Assembly (NCBI RefSeq): GCF_029784155.1
Contig: NW_026597466.1
Span: forward strand, 1-64,000
Origin: Uranotaenia lowii
Taxonomy: Eukaryota > Arthropoda > Insecta > Diptera > Culicidae
Direction: 5' to 3'
DNA length: 64,000 bases
Shown here: positions 1 through 11,634 of the stretch, in pieces
How positions within the stretch are numbered: position 1 is the first letter of the stretch
Layout of the letters: each line of letters opens with the position of its first letter
The notes under the pieces: generated by a model
The model's input: only the letters and a program-made list of their open reading frames with translations
Databases searched by the model: none
What the model was told of the DNA's origin: nothing
Made by a program: the position numbers and the translations under genes

Positions 1-49
1 ATTTTTGAAAAGCAACCTATAAAACATTTGGTTAGTAACAAGGCCGTGC

Positions 50-90
50 GAGAGGGGGGGGGGTTAGGGGTTAAACTCCCCCCCCCCCAT
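50..90. repeat. G-run / C-run inverted repeat
   Basis: A run of about nine G (after GCGAGA) is followed within 20 bases by a run of about eleven C, with TTAGGGGTTAAACT between them. The two runs can pair as a hairpin, and the G-rich half could also form a quadruplex. Similar G-runs mark the ends of other elements in this window (13.87, 14.18 and 29.36 kb), so this may be the edge of a decayed element. Homopolymer lengths are error-prone in assemblies. Confidence 0.5.
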
Positions 91-100
91 GAAGATTTTT

Positions 101-1167
101 TGCAGATCAAGTAATGAATGTACCGTAGTACAAAATAAGTGTTAACAAACGTGTCAGATAATTGGCTCGCATCCGGCGGTATTTAATCCGGAATTACTTT
201 TGGCCTAACTTATTTTGAATTGTAAATTTCGCTTTTTAATCCAATGAATCGTCTGTATTGAAACTCAACTCTTGACACACAAAGAAACCAACCTCGTCTT
301 AAGATTGTGTTTTTATTAAGAAGTTTTTATCAACAAGGGTTTTAATCAATAAGTTAGTAGCCACGTGACAGGTGTTTTACTACTGAAATCAACAAAAATA
401 TAAAACCTATTATCCATTACTCTATTACAAATAACTTTGATCATAAAAATGGTTTATTTCATTACAAATTTTATGCTGATATTAATTTCAATCTCTGTTT
501 ATTTTTTTGTTTCTCGCTCTTCTAAAAAATGTTCAACTCCACATTCCAAGGGGTTCTGATAAATTACACAAAGCCACATTTTTCCGAGATATAAATAATT
601 TAAGAGCTTCTTTTAATTACTCTGGATGCCCTGAATCCAAATATGCAATGATTTTTTTTTCTATAAGCTTCATACGAGAAATTCAGAGAATTTTATAGAA
701 GTTTTAAACCAAATTAAACTTAAGATATATTTTTTAAGAAAAAATCAAATTGATTTGCAGGAGTTTTTCCGCGTGTGTTAAAATCGTGTTTGGAAAAATA
801 TTTGTGTTTTCATGTTTTTCAATAATTGGAGGAATAGTTACACAGGGCAGTTTCCACTAATTGCGACGCTGGATCAACGTGTTAGGCTCTTGAAAACCGA
901 TGCTGTTCTTCCCGGAACGTCCTGATGCGAGTGAGCAAGCCTAGTGGGGCGTAGTGTTATTCCCAAGGCCGGGTGTGGCCCAGCGGCCCTCAAATGTTCA
1001 TTACAGACTGGGGACGAGTCAAAATTAGTCAAAATTGAAAAAAATGAAGAAAGCCGAAGCTAAGTATCCTTTACTTTTTAGTTCATTCTTAAAAAGAGAA
1101 ATCGATATATTCAAAAAGTTTCAGGATGTACATTAATTGCTATGAGTAGGTATTTAGCATGGAGATT
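101..1167. other. AT-rich unique DNA, no gene seen
   Basis: I see no gene, RNA or repeat pair here. The patch at about 845-1015 is GC-richer than its surroundings and may be a fragment of a dispersed element, but nothing identifies it. Confidence 0.4.
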
Positions 1168-1782
1168 CCCAAGCAACCAAAAGTCACATATTTACTTGAA
1201 TGAAGGCTTAGAAAGTTACATATTGGCTGAACAAGAGAATCAACTACACAATTCACTTCGAGATTTAGTTTCAGTAAGAACAACATCTAGGCGTGGTCTA
1301 GTGGTAGCGTGTTCGATTCTCACCACGAAGGTTGGGGTTCGATCCCCAGGCCGGGCAAGTTTTTTTCAATAAGTAACTAGATACTTGAGTGACCATTCTG
1401 ATGCGATATATGTAGGAAATGAAGGAAAAAAGCAATTGAGCAATTAAACAAAACTCGGCAAACTTTGAAATCTGGTGCGTGGCATGGCATCATGACGGCA
1501 CCATGCATTGAACATAGTAAATAATCAAGAGAAAGTGATATCAACCGGTGCCAAGGCTGCAATTGAGATAGAGAGAAATATTTTTTGCTCATTTTACGAT
1601 TTTTTGGAAGCTGAATGAAAAGGCCGCTGGAAGCTGAATAGAAGGTCATGAGAACTTGTTTTAAAAATTTGAAAGTATCAATAAGAACTTAAATTTTGAG
1701 CTGCTTAGAACGTACTTCAGATCAATAATGGGACTGAGAAAGCTTTTTTGTACTTGTTTAATTGGACTTTTGGTTGCTTGGG
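1168..1782. mobile_element. CCCAAGCAACC inverted-repeat element, copy 1
   Basis: The ends are perfect inverted repeats of 18 bp, CCCAAGCAACCAAAAGTC at the left and its complement at the right. The flanking dinucleotide is TT on both sides. A second copy at 4159-5136 has the same ends. The 615-bp body has no transposase, so the element is non-autonomous. It contains a tRNA-like sequence at 1290-1357. The TA duplication of copy 2 suggests a Tc1/mariner-like mobilising enzyme, but the family is not proven. Confidence 0.8.
1290..1357 (+). pseudogene. tRNA-like sequence inside the inverted-repeat element
   Basis: A Pol III A box (TGGTCTAGTGG, 1294-1304) and B box (GGTTCGATCCC, 1336-1346) are intact and about 42 bases apart. 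The acceptor stem is imperfect: GCGTGG must pair with CCGGGC. The T arm has a six-base loop between TGGGG and CCCCA, where a tRNA has seven. The anticodon stem does not fold convincingly. It looks like a Glu/Gly/Asp-type tRNA that has decayed or was captured, so I do not call a functional tRNA or an isotype. It lies within the element at 1168-1782. Confidence 0.6.
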
Positions 1783-1819
1783 TTTACTTTCCCGTAGAAT
1801 TAAATAAATAATAATAATT

Positions 1820-2090
1820 ATTGCCAAATGTCTTAAATTTTAATTTGAAAATTCTTATTTTGCTTGAATTTGATATGTATTGTTTGAACAGTTTGGAGGA
1901 AGCGAGATGGTTCAAACCTGTCCCGAGCCATTGGTAACGGACCCCTTGGTTGTGCTGCAATTATTGTTGATAAGTTAAGCATGAACAATTTTTGAAGGTG
2001 CCATCGAGACTTCCCGTACCGACACGGGTCGAAAGACCTATCAGCCACTTCAGTGGTGGGTTCTCATACATACATACATACAAACATACA
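1820..2090 (+). repeat. Possible 3' end of a retroposon with tetranucleotide tail
   Basis: A GC-richer stretch contains small hairpins: GGTCGAAAGACC near 2028, and CCACTTCAGTGG near 2045. It ends directly in a (TACA)n tract at 2065-2090. LINE and SINE 3' ends often look like this, with structured sequence followed by a simple-repeat tail. There is no coding trace of a reverse transcriptase, so the call is tentative. Confidence 0.3.
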
Positions 2091-3784
2091 AAAATCAAAT
2101 TGATTTGCAAGCTTCAACAAATTTGTTAAATAAAATCAAATCAAAATGTTAAATAAAATTAAATACCTTGGTCTACCTGTTGTTCTTGCCAGGACCTAAT
2201 TTTTCAACTGACTGTGAAAAAATCTTCAGAGCTTGAAATTGTTAACTATAAAACCTGCGCTTGATAATTTTATTTAATATTATTTTTTTCCTTTTTTCAA
2301 TATATTCAAATTAAATTATTTTGCTTAAATTGCTTAAAAAATCGTTCAGTTGAACATGCATGGTATTACAGTGACATTTTTGAATCAATGCTTTTTTTGT
2401 AAATATAGGAAAGAAATGTAAATTAAAATGATAATAAATTTAAAAATTGATCAGTTTTAAGTAAAATTGATCAAAATGTCTGGTAAACTATTGAACCTCC
2501 ATGAAAACTTAAAGCTGACTTTGAAGCATTGCATTATCCTTCATTGAATCATGGATTATTATTTTGCCGAGATATTCCTATTTCAGGGATACAATGCTTA
2601 AAACAATATAAATTCTCCATTTTTTTTTAAATATGAATAGATAAGAATAAAACTATTTATGACATCATCCAAGAAAGTGTTTGAGCATTTCATGTGAAAC
2701 ATTTTAACTCATTTAACAACTTTCTTGATAACTGCGAAACAATTTGACTCATGCCATAGAAAACATCCAAGATTCAATTTAGTTTAAATTTTTTTTGAAA
2801 ATTTTCCAAAAAACCGTTTTTGGCAGAATTGAGGAAAATTTACAAAAAGAAAATTTCAATAACTTTTTTCACAAAACGTCATAATTATTCGTGGTCTTAG
2901 GGAAAGTTTATCATTGAGGCAAAAATTCATGTGTTCATGCTGTTTTACAGTTTTGCCAAAAAAGTGTACAAATTTATTTAATGAACTTTACCTATTTTCA
3001 AAAGATATCTCGAAAACAAAAGCTGATAGATAAAAACTCAGCACTACAAAGTAAGTCAAAATAAGCTCTTTAATTCCGTAAACTTCGCTAAAATTGGAAT
3101 TTGTTGCATTGTGTTATTAAAAATTTGCTAAACCATTTTTAATCATGGTTAATATCTGACCTGATCTCATATAGATTCGGATTTTTTTTGTATTCATTCT
3201 TAAGGCCGAAGCTTTACATTCTGGTTTTATTTAAAATTTTCAATCGCATTCGTTTGCTTGTGTTTCGGAAATATTGATTTCAAATTTGCATACTAGACTT
3301 CTTTAAATTAATTTTCAAGTAAATTTTTAGAATAAGGAACATAATTTTGAATGATTTATTAATGACTTACCGGAAATAGCATTGATTTGAAACTTGTGAT
3401 ATGATTTATTTTGTGTTTTCAGTTTATGTAATGACCAGGAGTGAGAAAATAGTTTTAGAAATAAATTTTCACATTTTATGTGAATTTTCGGTATTTTTAT
3501 TATTTCGAGCTAAATTTTAATTTCGAAAATCCCGCCCATGGACGGGTCCTTTGCACGGGCCTGGTTAGTAATGAAGACTACTTGGAATAGGGTTAATGCG
3601 AGAATTGTTTGGAGTCATTTAGCTCTTTTATCTATGATTGCCGTTTTTGGCTGCCCATCATTTTCAAATTTACTGGCCCGTACAAATAGATTTTTTTTTC
3701 TAATTGCATAATTTCAGGTGTAATCTTGCAAGCAACCAAAACTCTCGTCAATCAATTAACAGTACTCTTCAGTATTCATTCGTG
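2091..3784. other. AT-rich DNA with one diverged dispersed repeat
   Basis: No gene is visible. About 2840-3030 matches 51165-51320 in blocks: both have ACTTTTTTC, then CG(T/C)GGTCTT(A/G)GGGAAAG, then ATCATYGAG in the same order. This shows a shared, strongly decayed dispersed repeat. At 3731 a CAAGCAACCAAAA stretch recalls the CCCAAGCAACC terminal repeat, but it has no partner. Confidence 0.4.
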
Positions 3785-4158
3785 CTTAAAGCGGGCCACA
3801 GACTACACCACATTTGTGCAAATGCGATGAGATTCGACGAAATTCTGTCGCTGTGAATACGATTTGCATCGCGTATGGCACTGTTTGAATGATCGCGCAA
3901 ACGGTTTGAGTAAAATCGGTCGGGATCGAAATATTTTGTACAATCCACCCTCTGTGACATGGTGTATGGTGCTGTTTGTACAAACTTCAGGCCATTTACT
4001 CAGCCCCAGCCGGGGTGGAGGTGATTTTTTATTGTTGCTGTTTTCGCCAGCAATCGTTTGTGTTTGCGCGAAATATGTTTGTATCGTGTGTGGGCGAGCA
4101 TAGAATCAAACAATCGTCGTGGAATCATCGAATTTGCACAAGCCATTTGTGTAGTCTA

Positions 4159-5136
4159 CCCAAGCAACCAAAAGTTCGGATAACATTCCTTTATCAGGTT
4201 TGATCAGCTTAATCGAGTATGCTTATACAACTTCTTTTCAGCTCAATTTTTAAGTAGTTAAACGAACTTTAAAGTTGACAAAAAGTTCGCATAAATCGCC
4301 AAACAACTCCTAACCAGCTTCAAAATCCACTTTATAAGCAGCATAAAAAATCGAAAAAATTACTCTTTCGCTCCTTCAATTGCCTTTTCAAGTCCTCTAA
4401 TTTGATTCATATTAATCAACCATGTTTGTTACTAACTTACATTACATTTAAAAAACATGTTCTTACCAAGCCTCGAACCCGAGCTCACCGCTTGCAAGTC
4501 GAGATCCATACTTGTTGCCCTATATGAACATCATGAGTAGGCAACGATTTTATTCGATGTAATGATTTTCTTTAAAATTACTTATAGGTTCTTAATTTCT
4601 ACTTAATTCCCACTTTCAAGTTGTTAAAAAGTTCTTCCGGAACTAAATGTGCACTTCACATTGTGTTTATTTATGCAAACACGTGTTTAAGTTCGAGAAA
4701 AAGTAGATTTAAGCCTTTAAATCTACTTCAAAGTTTCTATAATGCGAAGTTGCTTTTAAACGCCCGTTGGAACTAATTTAAAACTTTCAAGTTTACAAAA
4801 TAGTACAACAGAATTTTTTTACGAACTTTTGATCTGTACAAAAAAACTTGCAGCCCTTTGATAGCTACTTGATTTTTAAAAAAAAATGAGAAGTACGCAA
4901 CAAGTTGATTGTTTTTCTTCATACAAACTTTAAAGTTCCCAAAAAGTAGGAACAGAAACTAAAACAGTACTTTAAAGCTTTTTTTGAGTATTGGCTGAAT
5001 TTGATAAAGAATAAAGTTCCATGGACCTCGAAAAAACATTTTGAACAGCAAAAAAGTTCCACAGAACTTTTGTACAGCTATATATGAACTTATTAGTTCG
5101 TTCCTTAAGTGATATTCGAACTTTTGGTTGCTTGGG
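4159..5136. mobile_element. CCCAAGCAACC inverted-repeat element, copy 2
   Basis: The ends are 20-bp perfect inverted repeats (CCCAAGCAACCAAAAGTTCG), flanked by a TA duplication (4157-4158 and 5137-5138). The 978-bp body has several AACTTTAAAGTT-like motifs near both ends, which could be transposase-binding repeats. It has no coding capacity. It carries a tRNA-like B box on the minus strand at about 4470, as copy 1 does on the plus strand. It is inserted in the terminal repeat of the element at 3790-5146. Confidence 0.85.
4462..4545 (-). pseudogene. tRNA-like sequence, degenerate
   Basis: On the minus strand a B box GGGTTCGAGGC (4470-4480) is preceded by an anticodon-like arm containing ACTTGCAAG and a weak A-box region (GGGCAACAAGTATGG). 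No full cloverleaf can be drawn. It is inside the second CCCAAGCAACC element. Its orientation relative to the element ends differs from copy 1, and its sequence is not a simple derivative of the copy-1 tRNA-like region. Confidence 0.4.
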
Positions 5137-5242
5137 TATGGTCCGCTTAAGATTAGTAATGCCGGAATGCTTCATATTGGAGTTTTGAAATTCGAGACGA
5201 CAAATTTCAAGGACTTAGTGGTTGAGCAATAAAACCAGTGTA

Positions 5243-6879
5243 AGAATTTTTACGTAGAATTACGTCTTACGGCAACACTATAGGGGTGCAAATTGAAATT
5301 CGCAAACGGTTCTCGCGTCACGAAAAAAGCCTCTTTAACGGACATCTTTTCCGAACAATGTTTTGTTTCGGCTGTGTGTTGGTACACCAATATCAATGAA
5401 GTGCATATACGAATATGAGCTTGGAAAGTTATAAATATAACTGCCGGGCTTCATTCGTATAAAAATTTCTGTGATGCTGTCGTTCGTGTCTACAGTCCCG
5501 GCTCTATAGCTGCCGTCACTCAACAAACGCCAAGCAACCGAGAGCTCCCTCCGAGGCCCCAGCTAAGTCATCTGAAAAAAAAATGAAATGGAAAGCTGCA
5601 AGAAACATCATACAGTTGATTGCTGCATGAGCCAGTTCGTCCGCCCAATAACAACCAAAAATAGTCCTTCTCAGGACTACAAATTGAGAGTTTAAGCATT
5701 GCATTGAATATTTTTCCAAATATTTTCATGACAACTTTGGTTCATTATATTCGATATACGTTCGTGCACTGCCGGCCAAAAGTTTGGAATCTCCGTTCCA
5801 AAACATGAAAATTTTGATATCATTCAAAAGATCATGAGCAAAAAGTATATGTTAAGGCAAACAGATCCTCAGCACCTCATAAGTTTTGTTCAAAACTAAT
5901 TTCAAGGCATTTTTCTAACAGTCACATTTTTTGTAAAAATTATTGGAAAATAATCAACCTTTAGTTGAAATTTTCATGAAGATTAACTAAGATAAATTTA
6001 ACCAAATATCAACAAATCAAGTACAACTCATGAACTTTCAAATAAGCTCATTAGATTAGCGATACGTGTTTTGATAACAGAGATACAAAAGTAATAAAAA
6101 TTGCATATTTTTGAAGACCAATCCAAAACTTTTGGTCGCTTAAGTAGTTGTTTTAATAATTTCAAGTACAAGACAATTGATTTGCACTACGTTTAACAAA
6201 ATGTGTTTTGATAAGTGTGTTTCCATCTTTTTAAGGGGTGATCCTCTACTTTTGGCCGACAGTGTACTTTTGATTGAGAGGGAGAAAGAAAAACCAACGG
6301 ATCAAAGCAAGCTTTTGTTCGTCGATACTCTGCATCACGTGTGTTCCACCTTTTTTCGGTATTCTGCTTTGTGCTTTATCTTTATTTTGGGTACGCTACG
6401 ATATTTTCGGCATATAAAATAAAAATTTGAGCGAATTCGATTAGTTTCCCAACAATTTTTGAACTTAACAAATGCAATTTCTACTCGGGCTTGGCATTAT
6501 CGCTTTTACGATAGTAAAACAATGCTTAGGGGGGTGGTGCTTGAGCTTGACTATTCGGTTAACATATTGCAGTGTTAATGGGTTAAGGTTGACTACAAAC
6601 GCCACTTGCGATAGCAACAGAAAATTAAATGAACCGGTTTTTTTTATGTCTTTATTTGAGGTTTTCAGCCACAGGCTGGTTCACATCTGCGTGAACCAGA
6701 ATAAGAAAAACTGATAATTTACTTGTTGTTGAACCTTTGAGTTGTCGTTGATACAAACTTTCGAAAATTGTATATGAAAGGCAATATAATTCAATAATGA
6801 CAAATTTGAAATAAAACATTAATCAAATTTTCGTAAAATCGGTAGAAAAAAAGATGTCGTAATTCTACGTAAATCTTGT
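5243..6879. mobile_element. Candidate inverted-repeat element containing a Tc1-type MITE
   Basis: AAGAATTTTTACGTAGAATT at 5243 and its imperfect complement at 6851-6879 form inverted repeats of about 27 bases with several mismatches. The MITE at 5767-6264 would then be a later insertion. The interior contains no recognisable coding sequence. The match is short and the distance long, so chance is possible. Confidence 0.35.
5767..6264. mobile_element. Tc1-type MITE (CACTGCCGGCCAAAAG ends)
   Basis: The left end is CACTGCCGGCCAAAAGT and the complement of the right end is CACTGTCGGCCAAAAGT. TA follows the right end and TG precedes the left, consistent with a worn TA target duplication. The left subterminal sequence AAAAGTTTGGAATC is common in Tc1-like elements. 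The 498-bp body has no transposase. A third AAACTTTTGGTCGC block at 6126 is an internal repeat of the end motif. Confidence 0.7.
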
Positions 6880-6925
6880 GGTTGTGTCTAATATACAACC
6901 TCTCCAACTTTTTTTTTTTGACATA

Positions 6926-7963
6926 GGTAGGGGATAGCTGTACAAGACGCACCAGCGGGGTAAAATGACCCATGCCATTCTTTCTCAAAAATACACTAAT
7001 TTATGGCTTCGAATGGTGTTTTTCTTCATTTTTATTGTAGCAAACGAGCTTTTTCATCATTTATTAGGTGAAAAGTTCACAGTAACGACATTAATTCTTA
7101 GAAACAGAAGGATTCAACATATAAGGTTTTATGGTCAACCAGCCTGCGCAATCTGATGAAACTACATCTTATCGTTTTTCCACTCGTATGCACTTTTGGA
7201 AGACTATAAATATTATGTTCAATTTTACTGACTTTCCACAAATTTTTACTAAAATCAAAACTGGGACAGAATTACTGCAAGACCACGTGTTTTACGCTCA
7301 AATTTTGAATGATGTTAACTTTTGAGAAAAAACGGAATATCAAAGCAAAATGTCATTATTTTTATTTGCTGACTCCCAAATTTCATTACATTACATAATT
7401 ATAATAAATTTCGTCCTTGTTTGAGTTAAAAAGGTGCACCAATATTCGACTCGAGAAAATTATCTGCCGCCATGTTTGCCGCGATATCAGCCAAGAAATT
7501 GAATTTCGTTGCCTACCTGAAGGCGTTTTACCTATAAGGATATTAAAAAGTGAATTTTGAAAAGCAAAATATTCGGTTTATTATGCAATAAAAAATGTTT
7601 CTTTTGTTAAAGTATGGTTAGTTTATAAAAATACGATGAACATGGAATTCAAAATTTGATGTTTCAATTATTAAATTCCGTATAATCATTGTTCCATTTC
7701 TCACCACCCTTTCGATATGGTGCGTTCTGTCCACAAGTTTTGGCGTTCTACCCCGCGGCTTGTTTTCTGGCTGTTTAAGTTTTTTACAAAAATATAAACA
7801 AAATCGTGTTTTTATCATATTATTTCTTTTTAATAAGGCGTAAATCTGATCCTTGAATCGTCGTGAGCTTCCAATTTGATTTAAAGATGATGGGAATCGC
7901 AGTATAGCGAATAGAAATAGTGATTATGCTTAGCTGGTGCGTCTAGTACAGTTTTCCCCTACC
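6926..7963. mobile_element. 1.04-kb TA-flanked inverted-repeat element
   Basis: The left end GGTAGGGGATAGCTGTACAA matches the complement of the right end GGTAGGGGAAAACTGTACTA and continues with AGACGCACCAGC on both sides, giving about 32 bp with three mismatches. TA lies on each flank (6924-6925 and 7964-7965). Short frames inside do not resemble a transposase. It is a non-autonomous element, probably mobilised by a Tc1/mariner-type enzyme. Confidence 0.75.
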
Positions 7964-8099
7964 TATTACAGTAGGTATCTTTTTGGATTTGTTTGATTCG
8001 AAAATATTCTAAACAGAACATAAAACATTTCTTTTAAAATTGAACTCAAACGATCTACATTTGGCCCTTTACCCTATACGCCATCATTGTTGCCAAGTT

Positions 8100-11000
8100 A
8101 TGGTCGAATCCGTTGATATAATCCGGTCAAAACCCTTGGTTAAGTAAAACCTCTGGTTTCAAAACGGCATCACTTTCATCCATGTCTCTTCCTTCTGCTA
8201 TTTTCTTCCATGAGACAGACGAACCCCTCGTTTGCCACGTTATGTTCTGTACTGTTGAAGGAACATCAAACCGAGCTCTCCCACGTATTTTCCGGCAAAA
8301 ATATATCTTTGCGTTCTTCGAGTTGGCCATGGCTCTGGCTGGCTTGTTTGTCGCGTCACGGTACACCTCCTTTCGTTCTATTCCCTACAGGTGGCATCGC
8401 TTGCACCCTGGTACCTAGATGTTATCAGTTTCGTCGGTCTGATCTGGGATTTTGCTCGTTCCTTGTATTGGTACCGATTTCCGGCTCCTTCCATGTTTCC
8501 GAAACAGACTGATCAACCTTTGACGGTGGCTGTTTGCCTAGTTCAGGACTAGGCGGTGGCACACTGACCTTCCAACGGGATATCGTTGTGGTTGTTGTAT
8601 TCTACTGACTGATGTCTAGCCGTGCCCGGAATGCATTGACTGGAATGCTACCATTTTTCTCTCCTCTTCTAGGTTCTGTCTACATCCGTCGTCCCAGCTT
8701 CAGCATCAACAACAATAAGCGACCATCGCATCGCGTGCTTGAATCTATCGAGTGTTTTCCTCGTCATTTCTCGGTGGTTTAGTTTTCCTTTCTCGTTCGT
8801 TTGAGCGGGCGATTTCTCTCTCTCTCTCTCGCTTTCTCTATCTCCCTAATGCCGAGTACGCTTCGTCTCGTTCGGATAACTCTTCGGATCTGCACTCCGG
8901 TTCGGTGCGATTCGGTTGTACCTCTTCGGCCAACATGGTACCCTGGTAAGATGGCGCTCTCGACTGCCGACGGCACTGCGGAGATTTTTCGGCAATTTCG
9001 GATACCGAGCTCCGGGTTTTGAAAAAAAAAACTAGGTCTTAAAGTAATGTAAATAAATTTATGGAATTTCAAACTATGTTTTCGTGGATCCTTTAGTTAC
9101 CTAAGTTACTGTTATTATTTATATTTTTCTTTTCTTCAAAATAATGTTTGAAAAAGATTTGAGTCCAAAAGGATTGATATTTTATTGTAAAATTGTTTGT
9201 TTCAAGTAAAACTAGACAACAATAATTTTTTATTTCATTAATAAAATTATATACAAATTCTAATTTTATTGTTATTCTAAAAATAAAAAAGATACGAACC
9301 AATAATTTGAATTTACATTTCGTTAAGATTACCTTCATTCTTCGTTGAAAAAATATACCTTGTGAAAAATCCTAAAATGTTCGGAGTTTTAGTCTTGCCG
9401 TCGGCATTTGGTCTAGGTCATTTTCTTATTTTTCGTAATAGTAATTGTTTTCTGTAAAATCCAACCATAAAAAAAACTCGAAACATCATCTTATTTTTAT
9501 ACATTTTAGAGAAAATGTCAAAAAAACACGCAATTAGTGTTGCAAAAAAGTTTAAATTCAATATGGCTACCGCGTGGAGCGCGATTGATTGACGCGAACG
9601 AAACTTGTCCAATCGAGGAAACAAGCCAGTCACCGTTGCCGAACACGAAACATTCGCTGAATCAGTAGGCCCCGCTTCGTATGTTTATTGTGTGTTTTTT
9701 TTATTTCGAATTTTCAGTAAGCCGAAGAGACCCCTTCCACGAAACACGAAAGCCACGGCTAAAACAATATGGAGCGAATAAAAAAAAACTCAGGTTTCCG
9801 ACTAATAACGGAGAGGAAATCCATTGCTCCATAAATAATCATGAAGAGTTTGTGTTGTTGAAATTGCTCAAAGTTATCAGTCAATGTAATGTGTCGTGGA
9901 AGGCGCTAATAAAATAATTCGTTTCGAGAGGGCGAATCAGAGAAAAATGATGCCCGACGCTTGCGTGTGTGTGGTTATCCAGCACTTCCTCTTTTTTTTC
10001 TCTACCTTAACCACACATTTCTACGCCGGCGGTCGCACGATTCATTATTGAATTCAATTTTATTTAATCGCATCTAATTTACATATTCTTCTTCGTCTTG
10101 GCGTTGCGAGTGTTCTTCGTTGATGAACCAGAAAAAATGTGACAACAGTGCTCCCTTGCGGCCAAAGTCGTATATCACTTGCTTCTCCTCGCTACAGCTG
10201 TATCATTACGAAGGAGTGAACAAGATGGAGAAATACAATGGCGTTTGCTGAACAGGGACGCCATGATAAGTGGTGGGATGGAGGGGGAAACTCAAAATTA
10301 CCTGAAAGTTTTCCCCTTAACGTATACCATTGAAAGCAAAAGTAAATGACCTATACATGTCTGAATGGAACTCTGGAGGGGGTAACCATCTATATACGCT
10401 TATATACAGCGACCCTTGACTCGAATACGTCTGTAAAAGTGAACAAAGATGACTACTGGCCGCCTACGTTGGTGAGAAAGAAACGGCAAACATAAAGTTG
10501 GCGCAGCGATTGCCGCGTATCAGGTAAAATCCAATACGTTGCTATACAAGAAGTAACACCAATACCGAAACAGTCCTCCTTTCAAAGTATTTGTCTCATT
10601 CGACGCGTTCCTTTGTTTCAAAAGCCAAGCGACGCGTTTCTTCTTCTCGATCTTCTGCGAAGTCTTCTTCTGCTTCGCATTCATTCGGTACCAGTTTATT
10701 ATTAATGGCTCGTCGAAATTGAAAAAGAAACTTGACTGTTTCTTTTTTGTTCCCTCGTTGAGCTTCGGTTTTGTAACCCTGCCAGCCAGCCGAACTGCCC
10801 GTGATGGTCTTCATTTTGGTCTTTCCACAGACGCAATCGTTCATTCCGGATACGTGTGTTTTTTGCTTCTCATCAGTAAAAGGGGATTTACTACTGAGAC
10901 GAGATAAGTTGTTTTATATGGCGGTGTCGAGTTTATTTCTGCTTCTTCTGCTGTTTGCTTACTTCTTCCATCCGTGGTGTATCAGCGCTTGCTATGCTTT

Positions 11001-11220
11001 ATCTGTTGTTTTTTGTTCATGTTTCAAAAATGAAGGTTTATTGCGTTCTCGACGACTTCGACTGTACCAATCGACATTTTTCTTTCTGTTCGACACCGAT
11101 GTCAAAAGAGCTGGGAGGTTCAAACTGTGGAGCACTGGACTGAATGGTTTCTCCGCCCACGTTTCAGGTTTCGAGGCACGCATGCGGTGTACAGGACAAA
11201 AATCTTAAGATTTTAGTTAG
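8100..11220. other. Repeat-poor, GC-richer region of unknown role
   Basis: This 3-kb stretch is less AT-rich than its surroundings and shows none of the element families of the window. It has a CT tract (8814-8830), an acceptor-like tract ending CTCTTCTAG near 8672, a donor-like CTGGTAAGA near 8944, and several unlinked frames of 60-135 codons open on both strands. The pattern would suit promoter, 5' UTR or conserved non-coding DNA of a gene outside the window or with tiny exons. No product can be named, and AT-rich parts at 9020-9400 hold nothing visible. Confidence 0.3.
8814..8830 (+). repeat. (TC)n microsatellite / GAGA-like tract
   Basis: A 17-base TTCTCTCTCTCTCTCTC run lies in the GC-richer patch. 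On the other strand it is a GAGAG tract of the kind bound by GAGA factor at many insect promoters. Whether it does so here is inference only. Confidence 0.5.
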
Positions 11221-11580
11221 ACCTATGCTCACAACAGAGTTCTCCAACTCTCAAATAATCAAGCGTTTCCGTTTTCAGCCCAATTAGCAGCGCTTTTCTC
11301 TAACTCTTATGAAATAGATGAGAGGACCAAGCCTGTTTTATCGCAGAAACACCAAGAGGTCTATTGATACACATTATGGGAACAAATGGAAACAACCCTG
11401 TTTCCATGTTTGATTGTGTTACAAATTCACAATTAATCACAATATTACCTCTGAATTACCATAAAATCCTGTAATTATCATCAATAGACTGTTCTAGAAA
11501 TTAGAAGCCGACCTAATGTTAACGGTCATTTTGAATCGTTTTTTTTTCGAATTCTACTGGCTGCGTCCTTTTGTTTACAT
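11221..11580. other. No feature seen
   Basis: AT-rich DNA between the GC-richer region and the mariner relic. The last part, just upstream of 11635, may be the untranslated leader of the relic. Confidence 0.3.
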
Positions 11581-11634
11581 ATTTGTGTACATAATAACAT
11601 AAAAAAAAACACTTAGTTTGGATTACATTTCAAA

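Larger units (their letters stand above)
3790..5146. mobile_element. TTAA-flanked inverted-repeat element, split by an insertion
   Basis: The left end is AGCGGGCCACAGACTACAC. The complement of the right end is GCGGACCATAGACTACAC, once the insertion at 4159-5136 is removed. TTAA lies on both sides (3786-3789 and 5147-5150), the target site of piggyBac-type elements. The un-inserted element would be about 378 bp. The inserted element sits exactly at a TA in the right terminal repeat, so the order of events is clear. No transposase is present. Confidence 0.7.

Noticed and set aside
1290..1357. Functional tRNA gene
   Set aside because: The A and B boxes are good, but the acceptor stem has mismatches, the T loop is one base short and the anticodon arm does not fold. 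It also lies inside a transposable element.
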